From Thalassotalea_H castellviae (lineage in GTDB: Bacteria > Pseudomonadota > Gammaproteobacteria > Enterobacterales > Alteromonadaceae): DNA of 64,000 bases. The number at the start of each line of letters is the position of its first letter. Position 1 is the stretch's first letter. Of this stretch, positions 61,912 to 64,000 are shown in pieces. The stretch lies in contig NZ_JAVRIF010000009.1 of NCBI RefSeq assembly GCF_031846185.1, forward strand, positions 62,001-126,000. The letters run 5' to 3'. Made by a program: the position numbers and the translations under genes. The notes below the pieces were generated by a model that was given only the letters and a program-made list of their open reading frames with translations, was not told where the DNA came from and ran no database searches.

Positions 61912-62553
61912 CTAATGGAACATACTTTTCATACTATCGGCAAAAGCGACAAACTTTTCTTTGATGGTGCGTTTTAACTTAATGTTTATCCCCCCAAAAA
62001 GGCAAAAGCCCTCTATAAGAATACAAGGGGCATTTCTATCAGCAATTGAAGGCGCTTTATTATTTACACCACCAAACACACAAAATGCTTTTGAGACAAC
62101 ATTTACGTATTCAGGTACATAAATATTATCGCCACCAAAGATACAGAGTACTTTTATCCTTGTTACTTTTTGCGAGAATTTAGACTCACTAAAGTCGATG
62201 TTACTTCCTCCAAAAATACTGAGCGAACGTAATTCTTTCGGCACTGTCCACGCACCGCTACGATCGCTACCACCAAAAATATTTACCAAATATTCAGTAT
62301 TTTCATGTTCACTCGGTGCAACATTTGCGTAAAAGTCGCGCTGTTTTTTATCTTGGTATTCTTTGTCTACATTTAAGTCTAAATCTTCAGCTAATGCCGC
62401 TATTTCTTTGTGATTTTGACTTGCCATTGCAGTATCTAAACGACGCTCAAATGCTTCATAAGATAGCTTTCCATGGCTATAATTCATAATCAGTTGATCA
62501 ATGACTTCTTCACGAACAGTTTCAATCGGTCTGTCTTCTATTGCAACAGGCAT
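61912..62553 (-). CDS. DUF1707 / LiaF-like FGG-repeat protein
   Basis: The 213-residue cytoplasmic protein has an N-terminal DUF1707-like domain (about 10-60: VIDQLIMNYSHGKLSYEAFERRLD) and a C-terminal LiaF-type (DUF2154) beta region with five FGG turns: NIFGGSDR, SIFGGSNI, CIFGGDNI, CVFGGVNN and CLFGGINI. It resembles the soluble half of the cell-envelope stress protein LiaF but has no membrane helices. AAAGGAAA precedes ATG 62553. Function not known. Confidence 0.85.
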   Translation of the reverse strand: MPVAIEDRPIETVREEVIDQLIMNYSHGKLSYEAFERRLDTAMASQNHKEIAALAEDLDLNVDKEYQDKKQRDFYANVAPSEHENTEYLVNIFGGSDRSGAWTVPKELRSLSIFGGSNIDFSESKFSQKVTRIKVLCIFGGDNIYVPEYVNVVSKAFCVFGGVNNKAPSIADRNAPCILIEGFCLFGGINIKLKRTIKEKFVAFADSMKSMFH

Positions 62554-62739
62554 AAGTATTTCCTTTTTCTGGCCAGCTATCTTTTACGGGGTAAACAAGC
62601 AATTTACGAACCAAAGATTAAAGAAGATAAATATCAATGAGTTAGGTGATTATCAGTTTAATTAAAACATTAAATTCAGACATAATTCGTTTAAACGATC
62701 AGTTTTTAGTCAAATACACAACATACCGTCAAGCTAAAT

Positions 62740-62889
62740 TTAAACGTCTTTTTCTAACGCTTCAGCCTCTGCCATCGCTGCTCGTTCAGCCTTTGAAATA
62801 TAACGAGGTTTATTACTTTTATGTAATTTTGCATTGGCTTTTTTCAATTTACTTTTTAAGGCATTATTGATTTTCTTTTTTCTGTTCAT
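62740..62889 (-). CDS. DUF2986 small basic protein (49 aa)
   Basis: The 49-residue product begins MNRKKKINNALKSKLKKANAK and continues HKSNKPRYISKAERAAMAEAEA, the pattern I know as DUF2986 from Shewanella and Vibrio. It is highly basic at the N-terminus and acidic/Ala-rich at the end, probably helical and perhaps nucleic-acid binding. Function is unknown. The ribosome site is weak (AAAAGA before the ATG). Confidence 0.82.
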   Translation of the reverse strand: MNRKKKINNALKSKLKKANAKLHKSNKPRYISKAERAAMAEAEALEKDV

Positions 62890-63093
62890 TATCTTTTATT
62901 CATCAAATTTATTTATTGTTCATCATTCTAACAGAGAAGTGATCCTAGCGATAATAGTGCTTAGACGTAGGAAAAGAATTTACGCCTTTAAACTTAGCCG
63001 TATTAAATAGTATTTCATCGCAATTTACTTTATTTGCTGGTAAAACAATTTATGCTTAGCACTACTCTTAAATAGTAAATAAAGAACAACATA

Positions 63094-64000
63094 ATGACAT
63101 TAAAGAACACGGTACTTGCCATCACGGCGATAATTCTAGCAGGATGTAATTCTACCTCCCCAACCTTATCATTAGCAGAACGAGCGAGAGTTATTCACGA
63201 CAAAGTTATTGTTTTAGATACTCATAATGACTTTAGTAATGCAAATTTTTCTAAAGATAAAAATTATACTATGCGTTTAAAAAGCCAAGTGAATTTGCCT
63301 AAGATGCAAGAAGGTGGCTTAGATGTATCTTGGTTAATTGTTTACACCGGACAAGGCGAACTTACGCCTGAAGGTTATCAAGCAGCTCATCAAAAGGCGC
63401 TAGAAAAATTTGCTTCTATCCATCGCCTAACCAATGAAATTGCCCCCGATAAAATAGCGCTAGCTTTAACGTCAAATGATGTTCGCCGCATTTTAAAAAG
63501 TGGTAAAAAAGTTGCGATGATCGGTGTTGAAAATGGCTACCCTATTGGGACTGATATCAATAATGTCAAAAAATTCTATGACTTAGGCGCACGATATATG
63601 TCGTTAGCTCATAATGGTCATAGCCAACTGAGTGATTCAAATACTGGTGATGCGAAGCAAGAATGGTTACACAATGGCTTAAGTGATTTAGGTCGAGAAG
63701 TGATCAAAGAAATGAATAAATGGGGGATCATGATTGATATTTCACATCCATCTAAAGCTGCCAATATTGAAATGATGAAATTATCAAAAGCCCCTGTCAT
63801 TGCTTCTCATTCGGCAAGTAGAGCAATGTATGATCATAGCAGAAACCTAGACGATGAAGAGTTAATGTTGCTAAAAGAAAATGGTGGAGTTGTGCAAACG
63901 GTTGCCTTTAGATCGTATTTAAATGGTGAAAAATCAAAAGTATTCGCTGCTGCTAAAACCAAAATATTACAAAAAATAGCCGAAAAAGAAGGTAAAAGCA
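63094..64000 (+). CDS. M19 family (renal type) dipeptidase, lipoprotein, N-terminal part
   Basis: The frame runs from ATG 63094 off the end of the window with 302 codons visible. A lipoprotein signal with lipobox LAGC (Cys18) is followed by the membrane dipeptidase fold. Zinc ligands are the His and Asp of LDTHNDF, the bridging Glu in IGVENGYPIG, and the His of ISHPSK and ASHSASRA. It cleaves dipeptides in the periplasm or at the surface, like the S9 peptidase earlier in the window. Confidence 0.93.
   Translation, partial: MTLKNTVLAITAIILAGCNSTSPTLSLAERARVIHDKVIVLDTHNDFSNANFSKDKNYTMRLKSQVNLPKMQEGGLDVSWLIVYTGQGELTPEGYQAAHQKALEKFASIHRLTNEIAPDKIALALTSNDVRRILKSGKKVAMIGVENGYPIGTDINNVKKFYDLGARYMSLAHNGHSQLSDSNTGDAKQEWLHNGLSDLGREVIKEMNKWGIMIDISHPSKAANIEMMKLSKAPVIASHSASRAMYDHSRNLDDEELMLLKENGGVVQTVAFRSYLNGEKSKVFAAAKTKILQKIAEKEGKS

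Noticed and set aside
62646..62870. 74-codon plus-strand frame
   Set aside because: It is antisense to the DUF2986 gene, whose sequence pattern is recognised; the plus frame has no homology and no ribosome site.

Overview
The window is a stretch of AT-rich gammaproteobacterial chromosome. Several gene orders known from Escherichia coli are preserved: ubiF–tRNA (Met/Leu/Gln)–miaB–phoH(ybeZ)–ybeY–corC(ybeX)–lnt, glnK–amtB, prkA–yeaH–spoVR(ycgB), and fadR–nhaB–dsbB. Small families such as DUF3718 and DUF2986, together with the protein character overall, point to the Alteromonadales and most likely Colwelliaceae (Colwellia/Thalassotalea-like). That placement is an inference from memory of these families. 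I found no transposase, integrase, phage module or CRISPR array.

Layout. 0-8.5 kb: tail of an endonuclease/exonuclease/phosphatase protein, a lipoprotein alkaline phosphatase, an AraC/GyrI-like regulator, a 61-residue unknown, an S9 peptidase lipoprotein, and the radical-SAM protein YgiQ. 8.5-10.5 kb: glnK-amtB with a visible sigma-54 promoter and an NtrC-type site. 10.5-17.7 kb: ABC-F ATPase, rlmJ, a periplasmic binding protein, an SrmB-like helicase, and an oxidative-stress group (2-Cys peroxiredoxin, Grx4, Fe-superoxide dismutase). 18-23.4 kb: the prkA-yeaH-spoVR stress kinase operon and a DUF3718 gene. 23.5-31.3 kb: a four-tRNA operon, a heptamer tandem repeat, ubiF, and the miaB-to-lnt RNA/envelope maintenance operon. 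31.4-36.1 kb: a HlyD-ABC-FtsX-FtsX exporter operon. 36-43.5 kb: a YtcJ-like amidohydrolase, an 850-base apparent gap that appears to hold two tandem small genes, tas, a diheme cytochrome c-rhodanese fusion, DUF1289, a YegD Hsp70-like protein and a YkgJ-like cysteine protein. 43.5-50.3 kb: an SLC13/RCK transporter, a DmeF cation exporter beside a broken RcnR/FrmR-family repressor, an RhlE-like helicase, yehS and a second YbiT-type ABC-F. 50.5-64 kb: an exported DUF3718-like protein behind repeated operator-like palindromes, a T5orf172 protein, PaiB, a chemoreceptor, a GNAT/MocR divergent pair, a CheX-receiver fusion, Nudix, fadR-nhaB-dsbB, a LiaF-like FGG-repeat protein, DUF2986, and the start of an M19 dipeptidase lipoprotein.

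Most of the window is housekeeping and conserved accessory content. The parts most worth a second look are the two overlooked small ORFs at about 38 kb, the degraded metal-sensor gene at 46.6 kb with its apparently retained G/C-tract operator, the repeated GTAATT-N-AATTAC sites at 50.6-50.73 kb, and the long leader inverted repeats before one ABC-F gene and before prkA.
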